Below are positions 54,235 through 61,651 of a DNA stretch of 64,000 bases, one piece after another. The notes under the pieces were generated by a model. The model was not told the DNA's origin, searched no databases, and was given only the letters and a program-made list of their open reading frames with translations. Both the position numbers and the translations under genes were made by a program. Every line of letters begins with the position of its first letter. Within the stretch, counting starts at the first letter, position 1. This stretch comes from Actinomadura macra NBRC 14102 (lineage in GTDB: Bacteria; Actinomycetota; Actinomycetes; Streptosporangiales; Streptosporangiaceae), in assembly GCF_001552215.1 (NCBI RefSeq), contig NZ_BCQT01000003.1, forward strand, positions 62,001 to 126,000, read 5' to 3'.

Positions 54235-55092
54235 CTACTGCCAGGTCGCGGTGTCGGGGTCGATGTCGTGGGCACGCGCGCTGGCGTCGATGATTCGACG
54301 GACCCACGTGGCAAGGCCGGCGCGGATGCCGTCGTAGTGGGCAGCGAATTCCGGATCGGCTTCATACATGCGGCCGAGACAGACCTGCATCTGCCTGGTG
54401 AGGGGAAAATGCGAGGCAAGCACTTCACGATGCCGCTCGACGAGGTGATTCGCTTCTGCGCTACCGGGTGTGACGCCGGCGTCCATCGCCTTCCTGAGGG
54501 CGCGGTCAAGGTCGGCGATGGCGTCGGTGATGGCCCGCCATTCTTCTGGGCCGCGAAAGGCTGAGCGTTCGGCGTACCGCAGCCATCGCGTCGTGTCTCC
54601 GTAGCGCTGACGGGCTTGGACGGGCCAGTCCCGGTTCCATTGGGGGCCGAAGATCATGGCCTGCTGCTCACTGGTCAGCAGCAGGCCCTTCTCGTGGGCG
54701 TCGATCATCCGATCCAGTCCTGCGCTGAGCTGCTGGAGGCGGTCGATCCGTTCAGCGACCTGGGTGCGCTGCGCGCGCAACGCGCCGGGCACGTCTATGG
54801 TCGGGTCGTTCAAGATGGCGCGAATCCCGTCCAGGCCGAGACCGATCTCGCGGTAGATGACGATGCGGTGGAGGCGTTCCAGATCATCAGCGGTGTAGAA
54901 CCGGTATCCGGCAGCCGTGCGCAGTGACGGCCGTGCCAATCCGATCTCGTCCCAGTGGTGGAGTGCGCGGACGGTCACGCCCAGTCGTGTCGAGACCTGA
55001 CCGACGGTCAGGCCTGCGGCACCGGCCGTGTCAGGCGTGTTCCCTGTCGTCGCCGCGACCGGCGCCCGGTGGGGTGATCCCGCTGGCTCCAA
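54235..55092 (-). CDS. MerR family regulator with TipAS-like domain
   Basis: 285 residues. The HTH is LTVGQVSTRLGVTVRALHHW then DEIGLARPSLRTAAGYRFY. A coiled-coil dimer helix follows (ALRAQRTQVAERIDRLQQL), then a TipAS-type ligand domain from ~150 (QARQRYGDTTRWLRYAERSA ... HREVLASHFPLTRQMQVCLG). The start is TTG with GGAGG 9 nt upstream; there is no ATG/GTG before the HTH. It overlaps the upstream VOC gene by 62 bp, so the two are co-transcribed. Confidence 0.9.
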   Translation of the reverse strand: MEPAGSPHRAPVAATTGNTPDTAGAAGLTVGQVSTRLGVTVRALHHWDEIGLARPSLRTAAGYRFYTADDLERLHRIVIYREIGLGLDGIRAILNDPTIDVPGALRAQRTQVAERIDRLQQLSAGLDRMIDAHEKGLLLTSEQQAMIFGPQWNRDWPVQARQRYGDTTRWLRYAERSAFRGPEEWRAITDAIADLDRALRKAMDAGVTPGSAEANHLVERHREVLASHFPLTRQMQVCLGRMYEADPEFAAHYDGIRAGLATWVRRIIDASARAHDIDPDTATWQ

Positions 55093-55567
55093 GGTCCCGC
55101 GCCTCCTGACTGGCCGGCTCGATGGGCTTCCCCGCGGTGAAGACGATCCGTGCGTTCTCGGGGGTGATCACCGTGACATCGCGGGTGTTCCAAGGAGTAT
55201 CCCGTGGGCCATCGACCGAGTTCGGGCGCAGCGCACGAGCGGCACCGGCGAGGGAATCGACCTGGCTGAGCACGCACGCGAAACTGAAGCTCATCGCTGG
55301 TGTCTGCTCCGGAACGCTGTCCGCCGGGACGAGAAGCACGTCCTGGAACGCCCATCGGCGCAGGTGCACGAGCCGGCCGGGGATGCTGAACAGCTCGAAG
55401 AACCCGAGTCCACGACTCCAGAAGTCCACCGACGCCGCCAGATCGTTCGTGGGGATCGTCACGAACGCGGGCATTCCATAGATGCCGCGGAACGGCTCCG
55501 GCGGAACCGCATCCGGGCCAGGAACGGGCACGGGACTCATCTCAGACGCGTTGTAGTAGTCATTCAT
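55031..55567 (-). CDS. VOC (glyoxalase/bleomycin-resistance fold) family protein
   Basis: 178 residues. One VOC module: GMPAFVTIPTNDLAASVDFW then SRGLGFFELFSIPGRLVHLR, continuing to AMSFSFACVLSQVDSLAGAA and TVITPENARIVF. Such proteins bind metals or sequester drugs. Pairing with a TipAS-type MerR suggests an inducible response to a small molecule. The ATG at 55567 lies just downstream of the MerR-type promoter. Confidence 0.88.
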   Translation of the reverse strand: MNDYYNASEMSPVPVPGPDAVPPEPFRGIYGMPAFVTIPTNDLAASVDFWSRGLGFFELFSIPGRLVHLRRWAFQDVLLVPADSVPEQTPAMSFSFACVLSQVDSLAGAARALRPNSVDGPRDTPWNTRDVTVITPENARIVFTAGKPIEPASQEARDLGASGITPPGAGRGDDREHA

Positions 55568-55580
55568 GCACCCCACTCTC

Positions 55581-55605
55581 TGACCTCACGCAACGTGAGG
55601 GTCAA
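55581..55605 (-). promoter_or_regulatory. MerR-type dyad promoter of the VOC-merR operon
   Basis: On the minus strand a -35-like TTGACC runs into the dyad TGACCCTCACG-ttg-CGTGAGGTCA (one base of asymmetry). A dyad in a long spacer is the standard design of MerR-activated promoters. It is 14 bp before the VOC start. Confidence 0.7.
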
Positions 55606-55836
55606 GCCGAATAAGCGAACGGGGAGCGCCCCGGGCTCGGCTCCAGCCGAAACGAGGTGCTGCGCCGGATTAAGTGCGACATTCCGCTACGCCGTCCGAG
55701 GAGCACCGGGTTCTCCTTCACCGTGATGGCCGGGGTCCAGCGGAGATGCATCCGCGGCGCGACAGTGCTCAGGCTCGATCTCCGCCAAGCGGTCACGGCC
55801 GGGTCGGCTATCTGGACTGATCCCGGTGGAGGGATA

Positions 55837-55874
55837 GTGAACGGGCCGGGCACTGGGATGCCCGGCCCGTTCAC
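55837..55874 (-). terminator. Very strong hairpin terminator after the lectin gene
   Basis: Perfect 16-bp stem GTGAACGGGCCGGGCA / TGCCCGGCCCGTTCAC with a 6-nt loop. Nothing else is visible in 55606-55929. Confidence 0.9.
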
Positions 55875-55929
55875 CTCGCCGCTCCGCGACCCGCGACCGC
55901 GGTACGGGTATCTGCGGGAGCGGTGGCGA

Positions 55930-56934
55930 TCACTGGATAGTGCCGCCGAGGTTGAACCACTCGGACCAGCCGTCGTTCGACCGCCAGCGGAGCTGCTCCA
56001 GGTTGTTGTTCCGGCCGCGGACGAACACGTGCAACTCGTCCCCGGTGGAACGCCAGGCCGCGCCCGGGCTGGAAGTGAGGCCGCCGCCGAGGTTGACCCA
56101 GTCGGTCCAGCCTCCGTTGGCCATCCAGTACTTCTGGTAGAGGTTGGTGTTTCCGCCGCGGACGAGGATGTCGAGCCGGTCGGCGCCGTGCCAGGTGGCG
56201 CTCGGTGCAGACGTGAGGCCGCCGCCGAGGTTGAACCACTCGGACCAGCCGCCGCTCGATCGCCAGCGGAGCTGCTCCAGGTTGTTGGTCAGGCCCTGGC
56301 CGAACACGTGCAGTTCATTGACGTTGGGACGCCAGGCCGCGCCCGGCCCTGAGGAGAGTCCGCCGCCGAGGTTGACCCAGTCGGACCAGCCTCCGCCGGC
56401 GGTCCAGTACTTCTGGTGGAGGTTGTTGTTTCCCCCGCGGGCGAAGACGTCGAGCCGGTCGGCGCCGTGCCAGGTGGCGCTTGGACCGGACGTGAGGCCG
56501 CCGCCGAGGTTGAACCACTCGGACCAGCCGCCGCTCGATCGCCAGCGGAGCTGGTGGAGGTTGTTGTTCGCGCCGCGGACGAATACGTGCAGTTCGTTGT
56601 CGCCCGGTCGCCATACCGCCGTGACCTGGCCTGAGGTGAGGGCGCCGCCGAGGTTGACCCAGCCGGACCAGCCTCCGTTCGACGTCCAGTACTTCTGGTA
56701 CAGGTTGTTGTTCGCGCCGCGGACGAACACGTCCAGCCGATTCCCGCCGTGTTGCCACGTGACGCCGGGAGCGATGTCCTCGTCGGCAAGCCGGTACGAG
56801 CCGGTCGGTGCGGCGCCGGCCGTCGGGAGCGTCCCCGCCTGGGCGGAGGTCACGAATTGTGTGGACAGGGCAAGGATTACGGTTGTGCAGAACGCGACCA
56901 GCTGACGAATCGGCATGGATTGTCGGATCCTCAC
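55930..56934 (-). CDS. Secreted PLL-like beta-propeller lectin (DUF346-type repeats)
   Basis: 334 residues. A signal peptide (IRQLVAFCTTVILALSTQFV) precedes six ~48-residue repeats from ~55 to the end. Each has an RLDVFVRG or ELHVFVRG strand, NNNL(Y/H/E)Q, W, GGWSxW(V/F)NLGG and LTSxP. Odd- and even-numbered repeats differ (QKYW versus QLRW), so the gene arose by duplication of a two-repeat unit. The repeats resemble the Photorhabdus PLL fucose-binding propeller, which has seven blades. It probably binds sugars outside the cell. GTG start with AGGGGG upstream. Confidence 0.85.
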   Translation of the reverse strand: MRIRQSMPIRQLVAFCTTVILALSTQFVTSAQAGTLPTAGAAPTGSYRLADEDIAPGVTWQHGGNRLDVFVRGANNNLYQKYWTSNGGWSGWVNLGGALTSGQVTAVWRPGDNELHVFVRGANNNLHQLRWRSSGGWSEWFNLGGGLTSGPSATWHGADRLDVFARGGNNNLHQKYWTAGGGWSDWVNLGGGLSSGPGAAWRPNVNELHVFGQGLTNNLEQLRWRSSGGWSEWFNLGGGLTSAPSATWHGADRLDILVRGGNTNLYQKYWMANGGWTDWVNLGGGLTSSPGAAWRSTGDELHVFVRGRNNNLEQLRWRSNDGWSEWFNLGGTIQ

Positions 56935-57078
56935 ACGTCCCCCTTGGGAGCGAATGGTGGTGAGTGAGATCCACATCAACGGGACTTGCGCAAGAAGCCG
57001 CACATTCTTGATGCGGGTCTTCCGGATGCCAGTGATTGGACCACCTCCCGGGGACGGAGGATAGAAAGATAGCGATAC

Positions 57079-57096
57079 TGACCTAAAGCGGTCAGA
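57079..57096 (-). promoter_or_regulatory. Palindrome upstream of the lectin gene
   Basis: CTGACC-taaagc-GGTCAG, overlapped by a direct repeat CGATACT on both sides. It is AT-rich and ~145 bp before the start: a likely operator/promoter site. Confidence 0.5.
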
Positions 57097-57257
57097 TCGA
57101 TACTATGAGCCCCTTGTTGCTCTAGAAGGGGATCAATCGCCCACATGGATCTCGAACCAGGCCACCTGGAGAAACGGGAGCTGGAATGGAGGGTGGCTGC
57201 ACCGCGTTGGTGGGCTTGCGCACGTCCTTACGGTGCGCGTTGTCCCGTGCGGGATCG

Positions 57258-58004
57258 TCAGTCGGTCCGGGGGCGCAGGCTCCGCGCCAGGGCGGGGATC
57301 ATCACCGCCGCGGGGACGAGATGGAGCCCGAGGAGGGCGGTGATGGTGGTGGCGTTCGCACCGGAGAGAAGGGGCGGGATCAACGAGATCGCGGTCAGCG
57401 GCACTGCCGTCCACACGAATCGCGTGGCGGGGCGCGCGCTCCAGCGAAGAAGAGCGGCGGCGATCACGATGCCCGCGATAGAGAAGAAACCGGTCACCAC
57501 GGCGAACCCGGATAGCGGGATCGACTCACCACCATCGGGGATCTCGAAGTCGACGCCGACGGCCTGGGCAAGCGTGGCGGCGAGGGTGGTGGCCGCCATC
57601 GCTGCGATCGTGGCGACGAACCCGGTGCCGGCGAGCCCGCGGAGTCGGTGGGTGTGGCCGGTCCGGCCCGATGCCGGGCCGGCGACGACCCCGGTGTCAT
57701 TCATGCTGTTCATGTCGTCCTCCATCATGCGTTGACTGGCGTGGGGGTGTGTCGCCTGGCGTGTGACGGTCCTGGCCCTGGGGGTGACGATGCGCACCCT
57801 CGCCGTACGACGGTCGGGGTTGCGCAGGGCGCGGACGCCGGTGCCGCGGAGCCAGAACCCGGCGTCGCGTTCGAGAACCGGCCCGGGCTCGCCGTCGCGC
57901 AACTCCAGCTGCACCCGCCCGTGGGTGACGACGCCGAACGCGTCACACCACTCGGCAGCGACCACCGCGACACGCGCGCCACCGCGTAGCGCGAGCGTCC
58001 GCAT
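57258..58004 (-). CDS. Cupin-like domain fused in frame to a DUF6069 membrane protein
   Basis: 248 residues. Residues 1-~75 look like a small cupin (FGVVTHGRVQLELRDGEPGP ... FWLRGTGVRALRNPDR). Residues ~115-248 are a four-helix membrane protein of DUF6069 type (GTGFVATIAAMAATTLAATL, ITALLGLHLVPAAVMIPALA). The ATG is 4 bp after the sigma-factor stop with GGAG 7 nt before it. A second start, ATG at 57713 with GGAGG 5 nt upstream, could yield the membrane part alone. It may therefore be two products from one frame. Confidence 0.7.
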   Translation of the reverse strand: MRTLALRGGARVAVVAAEWCDAFGVVTHGRVQLELRDGEPGPVLERDAGFWLRGTGVRALRNPDRRTARVRIVTPRARTVTRQATHPHASQRMMEDDMNSMNDTGVVAGPASGRTGHTHRLRGLAGTGFVATIAAMAATTLAATLAQAVGVDFEIPDGGESIPLSGFAVVTGFFSIAGIVIAAALLRWSARPATRFVWTAVPLTAISLIPPLLSGANATTITALLGLHLVPAAVMIPALARSLRPRTD

Positions 58005-58008
58005 CGGA

Positions 58009-59001
58009 CTACTCCGTGCCGTCGGCCGGCAGGCTCTCCGGCAGCCCGAGCCGCGGGAACTGGTCGTCGTGGAAGGTGATGATCTCGGTGATCGCCCCGT
58101 CGGTGACGCGCAGGACGTCGATCGTCAGCGGCAGGTAGGCGCTCTCCTGCCAGAGGTAGAAGGCGACGGCGGGCTGCCGGTTCACGGCGGTGAGCACGGC
58201 GCGCATGTGCTTCATGTCCTCCATGCCGCTCTCGACCCAGCCGTTCACCACCGTGTCGCGGCCGACGTGCAGGCCCGGCGTGGGCGGCATCGAGAAGCGG
58301 ACGTCGTCCCGCAGCAGTGCGGCGAGGCCGTCGATGTCCGTGGCCACGCTGGCTTCGGTGTAGCGGCGCACCAGCTCGCGCGTTCCGGCGTCCTCCTCGC
58401 CGCCGGTCCAGTCCTGCCGCTCGGCGGGCAGGTGTTCCCGCATTCCGGCGCGGGCCCGCTGTAGCGCGCTGTTCACGGAGTTGACCGAGTCCCCGAGAAG
58501 CTCCGCGACGTCCTTGGCCGGCCAGCCGAGCACATCCCGCAGGATCAGCACGGCCCGCGGGCGCGGCGCGAGGTGCTGGACCGCGACCAGGTACGCCAGC
58601 TCGATCGTCTCCCGCGCGACGGCGACCGTCTCCGGCTCGTCCGCGTCGCCCGCGGGCAGCTCGTCGAGCAGCCGGTCCGGGTAGGGCTGGAGCCACAGCA
58701 CCTCGCCGCCGGTCGCGGGCTCGGGGCGGCGCTTGGCGAGCAGGTCCAGGCAGGCGTTGGTGGCGATCCGGTACAGCCAGGCCCGGAACGTCGATCGCCC
58801 CACGAAGGTCTCCCGGCGCCGCCAGGCACGCAGGAACGTCTCCTGCACGGTGTCCTCGGCGTCCTCGAACGATCCGAGCATCCGGTAGCAGTGCACGTGC
58901 AGCTCCCGCCGGTGCCGCTCCGCCAGCCCCGAGAACGCCGGCTCATCGACCTCGCTCAGACTGCTCACGCCCAGCTCCTCCAGCTGCGTGTCCGCACCCA
59001 T
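58009..59001 (-). CDS. ECF RNA polymerase sigma factor with C-terminal SnoaL-like domain
   Basis: 330 residues. Region 2 reads RELHVHCYRMLGSFEDAEDT then VQETFLRAWRR and WLYRIATNACLDLLAKR. Region 4 reads LAPRPRAVLILRDVLGWPAK then DVAELLGDSVNSVNSALQRA. The last ~120 residues are a SnoaL-like fold (LRDDVRFSMPPTPGLHVGRD), as in SigG/SigJ-type ECF groups, where this domain modulates activity in place of an anti-sigma factor. AAGGA precedes the ATG. Coupled to the following gene. Confidence 0.92.
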   Translation of the reverse strand: MGADTQLEELGVSSLSEVDEPAFSGLAERHRRELHVHCYRMLGSFEDAEDTVQETFLRAWRRRETFVGRSTFRAWLYRIATNACLDLLAKRRPEPATGGEVLWLQPYPDRLLDELPAGDADEPETVAVARETIELAYLVAVQHLAPRPRAVLILRDVLGWPAKDVAELLGDSVNSVNSALQRARAGMREHLPAERQDWTGGEEDAGTRELVRRYTEASVATDIDGLAALLRDDVRFSMPPTPGLHVGRDTVVNGWVESGMEDMKHMRAVLTAVNRQPAVAFYLWQESAYLPLTIDVLRVTDGAITEIITFHDDQFPRLGLPESLPADGTE

Positions 59002-59181
59002 CACGTCGTCCTTCCGTCTCTGGTGTCCGTCGTAGTTATGACGGGTGCGGGCGGGATAACTCATCACTCGGGCCGGTCGGCGTGGCTGAGTTCCGGGCGT
59101 GGGCCTCGACGCCATGGGAGGTGGTGCTGTCCCCGCCACCCTGCGAGACCGCCACCCCCCTGCGTCACGGCCCTTGTTTTG

Positions 59182-59221
59182 ATCTATCGAAGCTCGATAG
59201 ATTGATATCGTAAGTCGATAG
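59182..59221 (+). promoter_or_regulatory. TATCGA-type operators of the DUF2975/XRE pair
   Basis: A perfect palindrome ATCTATCGA-agc-TCGATAGAT and a second, weaker dyad TATCG-taag-TCGATA follow each other directly before the ribosome site. Two adjoining sites suggest cooperative autoregulation by the small XRE protein. Confidence 0.65.
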
Positions 59222-59232
59222 AGGGGTGAGTC

Positions 59233-59718
59233 ATGGGAAAGCTGGCGGTGCGCGCGCTGCGCGCCGTGCTCGCGATGGTGCTCACCGGCACCGTGTTCGT
59301 CCAGGCATTGATGGTGTGGGCGCTGGCCACCGACCCCGAGGACGGGTCGCTCCCGCTGACCCCGCTGCGCGTGGTCACGATCCTGGGCATCGGGACCGTC
59401 CAGGTCGCCCTGGTCTGCATATGGCGGCTGGTGACGATGGTGCAAGCCGGAACCGTGTTCTCCCACGCCGCCTTCCGGTACGTGGACGTCATCATCGGCG
59501 CGATCGTGGCGGCCGCCCTCGTGTGGTTCACGGTCACCGCCATCAATGCGCCGGACCAGCGCGACGACCCGGGCGTCACCGTCATCATGGCCGGGATCGG
59601 CGTGGCCATCCTGGGAGGCGCGCTCCTGGTGTTCGTGCTGCGGATGCTGCTCGCCCAGGCCGTCGCGCGCGACGTCGAAGCGGCGCGGATGCAGGCCGAG
59701 CTGGACGAGGTGATCTGA
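59233..59718 (+). CDS. DUF2975 membrane protein
   Basis: 161 residues, four helices (VLAMVLTGTVFVQALMVWAL, VTILGIGTVQVALVCIWRL, VIIGAIVAAALVWFTVTAI, VIMAGIGVAILGGALLVFVL). DUF2975 proteins are regularly paired with a tiny XRE regulator, as here. GAGGGG precedes the ATG, and the stop overlaps the next start (TGATG). The role is unknown. Confidence 0.9.
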   Translation: MGKLAVRALRAVLAMVLTGTVFVQALMVWALATDPEDGSLPLTPLRVVTILGIGTVQVALVCIWRLVTMVQAGTVFSHAAFRYVDVIIGAIVAAALVWFTVTAINAPDQRDDPGVTVIMAGIGVAILGGALLVFVLRMLLAQAVARDVEAARMQAELDEVI

Positions 59719-59939
59719 TGCCGATCGCCGTCGATATCGACGTGATGCTGGCCAAACGGAAAATGTCGGTGGGCGAACTCGCCGACCGTGTGGGGATCAC
59801 GCCCGCCAACCTGGCGGTACTCAAGAACGGCCGCGCCAAGGCCGTGCGCTTCACGACCCTCGCCGCGCTCTGCGAGGTGCTCAAGTGCCAGCCGGGCGAC
59901 CTGCTGCGCTGGGAGACCGAGGACATCGCGGACGGATGA
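59718..59939 (+). CDS. Small XRE-type helix-turn-helix regulator (YozG-like)
   Basis: 73 residues, one HTH domain and nothing else: VMLAKRKMSVGELADRVGIT then PANLAVLKNGRAKAVRF and a CQPGDLLRWE end, the Cro/C1-type short form. It is translationally coupled to DUF2975 and probably represses the pair through the TATCGA sites. Confidence 0.92.
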   Translation: MPIAVDIDVMLAKRKMSVGELADRVGITPANLAVLKNGRAKAVRFTTLAALCEVLKCQPGDLLRWETEDIADG

Positions 59940-59951
59940 CCCACCCCGAGG

Positions 59952-59969
59952 CGGGCGTGACAACGCCCG
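59952..59969. terminator. Short hairpin between XRE and DyP genes
   Basis: CGGGCG-tgacaa-CGCCCG, between convergent genes. Confidence 0.45.
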
Positions 59970-60025
59970 GCGCCACCGGCCCGTGACACGGTACGAGGGC
60001 CGCCATCGCGGGTGGTTTCGGCCGG

Positions 60026-61651
60026 TCATGATCCGCCCAGGATGGTACGTAGCGTGCTGATCGACGGCGTGAAGAAGTAGCCGCCGCCTGTTGGGATGAC
60101 CCAGTCGACAACGGTCGACAGGGTGGCGGTTTTCGCGGCCGTTCCGAAAAGGACACTGGTTCTGCGGCGGTTCTGCCCCGGTTCCCCGTTCTGGCCGATG
60201 AACATGTCGTGTCCGCTCGGGCTGCGGGGTGCGGTGGGGCTGCCCATCCATCTGGCGTTCAGGAACTCGAACTGGTCGCTGATCGACGACTGGTAGGACA
60301 TGAAGAGAAGCCCGCGGTCCATGTCGTGGGTGCCGGGATCATGCTCGACGTACGGTGGCCCGTACGGCAGGCCCCTGCGGAGGATGCGGCGGGAGAACGA
60401 CGCCCGGCGTCCGCCGAGGTCGTTCGGGGTCGCGCGCGTGTTGACCTTGCGGATGTGGGCGGCCATGGGGCAGATCAGCCCCACCGGGTCGGCCTCGGCC
60501 ACCGGCCAGCCGTCGTCGCCGTCGCGCGGCGGTGGGCCGCCCTTGCCGGCGAAGCCGAAGTTGTTGTTGGCGAGCCGGTCGACGCCGAGCGCGACGTCGT
60601 CCTTGTCCGGCAGCCGGGACACCGGGGCGCCGCTGGTCCAGCGACCCACGATGCGCGCACCCAGCCATTCCGGGGTCACATGCTCGAATCCCTGTTCCTT
60701 CGACAGCCTTTCGGCCTGCTCCTGGACGAACGCGCGGAACGCCGGGACGTCCTGCCGCAGCCGCCGGAAGACCAGGTAAGAGCCGTTCCGGCACCATTTC
60801 GGGCCAGGCATGTTGATCTGTCCCGGCATCAGCGGGTCGGCGGCCGACCTGGGGTAGCCGAAGACGAATTCGCCCGGCCACACCAGGTACTGGCCGGGCA
60901 ATCCGAACAGCCACGCGTCGGGAATCGCGTTCGGGTCCACCTGCCGTGGTGTGATGACGGCGTCCGGATCGTCGGCGTAGCGGCCCCGCACGCCCGGCTG
61001 CGACACGCCGTCCTGGTAGCCGAAATGCTCGGCGCCGATGTCGTCGAACTTGGCGCCCTCCTCGTCGTAGCAGCAGCGCAGGCCGCTCGCCTCGGCGCTC
61101 CGGCGCAGTTCGTCCCGCAGCGCCAGGCACGCCTCGCGCCGGTCGGCGTTGAACACCAGCAGCACGTCGGCCTCGTTGCGCGGCCCGCCGAGCCGCCAGT
61201 TCGCCGGGTTGCCCTCGCTGGACGGGTCGGTGGGGTCGCCCAGCAGCGACGACCGGGCCGCCAGGCCGTGTACGAAGCCCTCGTCTTCGAACGCCTCCAT
61301 GTCCTTCGCGTACGGACCGTCCGCCAGGAGTCTCGTCATCGCCTGGCGGCCGACCGCGATGTTGAACCAGGCGTCGTCGACGTCGTCGGGGATCGCGCCG
61401 AGCGTTTCCAGCCTTCTGGCCGCGGTGAATCCGCGGAGGCGCCTGACCTTCACCCGGGTCTCCATCACCTCGCCCAGCGTCGTCACGCGCGGGGCGATCT
61501 CCGCGAACCAGCGCCGCGCCGCCGCGGCATCGGTGATGGTGAAGGCCGTGACCGCCATATGGGGCTTGAGGAACCCCGGGACGACGTTGCCCTGGATCTC
61601 GTCCGCGTCCAGCACCGGCTCCTGCGGTGGGCCGCCGTGCACCTGAGCCAT
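60026..61651 (-). CDS. DyP-type haem peroxidase
   Basis: 541 residues, with no Tat or Sec signal. The DyP hallmark GxxDG is present as HFGYQDGVSQPG, and the proximal haem His is in CPMAAHIRKVNTR, followed by SFSRRILRRGLPYGPPY with the conserved Arg. It is longer than bacterial A/B types and resembles the long C/D-like group. These enzymes oxidise dyes and phenolics with H2O2; the natural substrate is unknown. No encapsulin gene or targeting tail is seen. Its start overlaps the stop of the upstream gene (TGATG), with AAGGAG upstream. Confidence 0.93.
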   Translation of the reverse strand: MAQVHGGPPQEPVLDADEIQGNVVPGFLKPHMAVTAFTITDAAAARRWFAEIAPRVTTLGEVMETRVKVRRLRGFTAARRLETLGAIPDDVDDAWFNIAVGRQAMTRLLADGPYAKDMEAFEDEGFVHGLAARSSLLGDPTDPSSEGNPANWRLGGPRNEADVLLVFNADRREACLALRDELRRSAEASGLRCCYDEEGAKFDDIGAEHFGYQDGVSQPGVRGRYADDPDAVITPRQVDPNAIPDAWLFGLPGQYLVWPGEFVFGYPRSAADPLMPGQINMPGPKWCRNGSYLVFRRLRQDVPAFRAFVQEQAERLSKEQGFEHVTPEWLGARIVGRWTSGAPVSRLPDKDDVALGVDRLANNNFGFAGKGGPPPRDGDDGWPVAEADPVGLICPMAAHIRKVNTRATPNDLGGRRASFSRRILRRGLPYGPPYVEHDPGTHDMDRGLLFMSYQSSISDQFEFLNARWMGSPTAPRSPSGHDMFIGQNGEPGQNRRRTSVLFGTAAKTATLSTVVDWVIPTGGGYFFTPSISTLRTILGGS

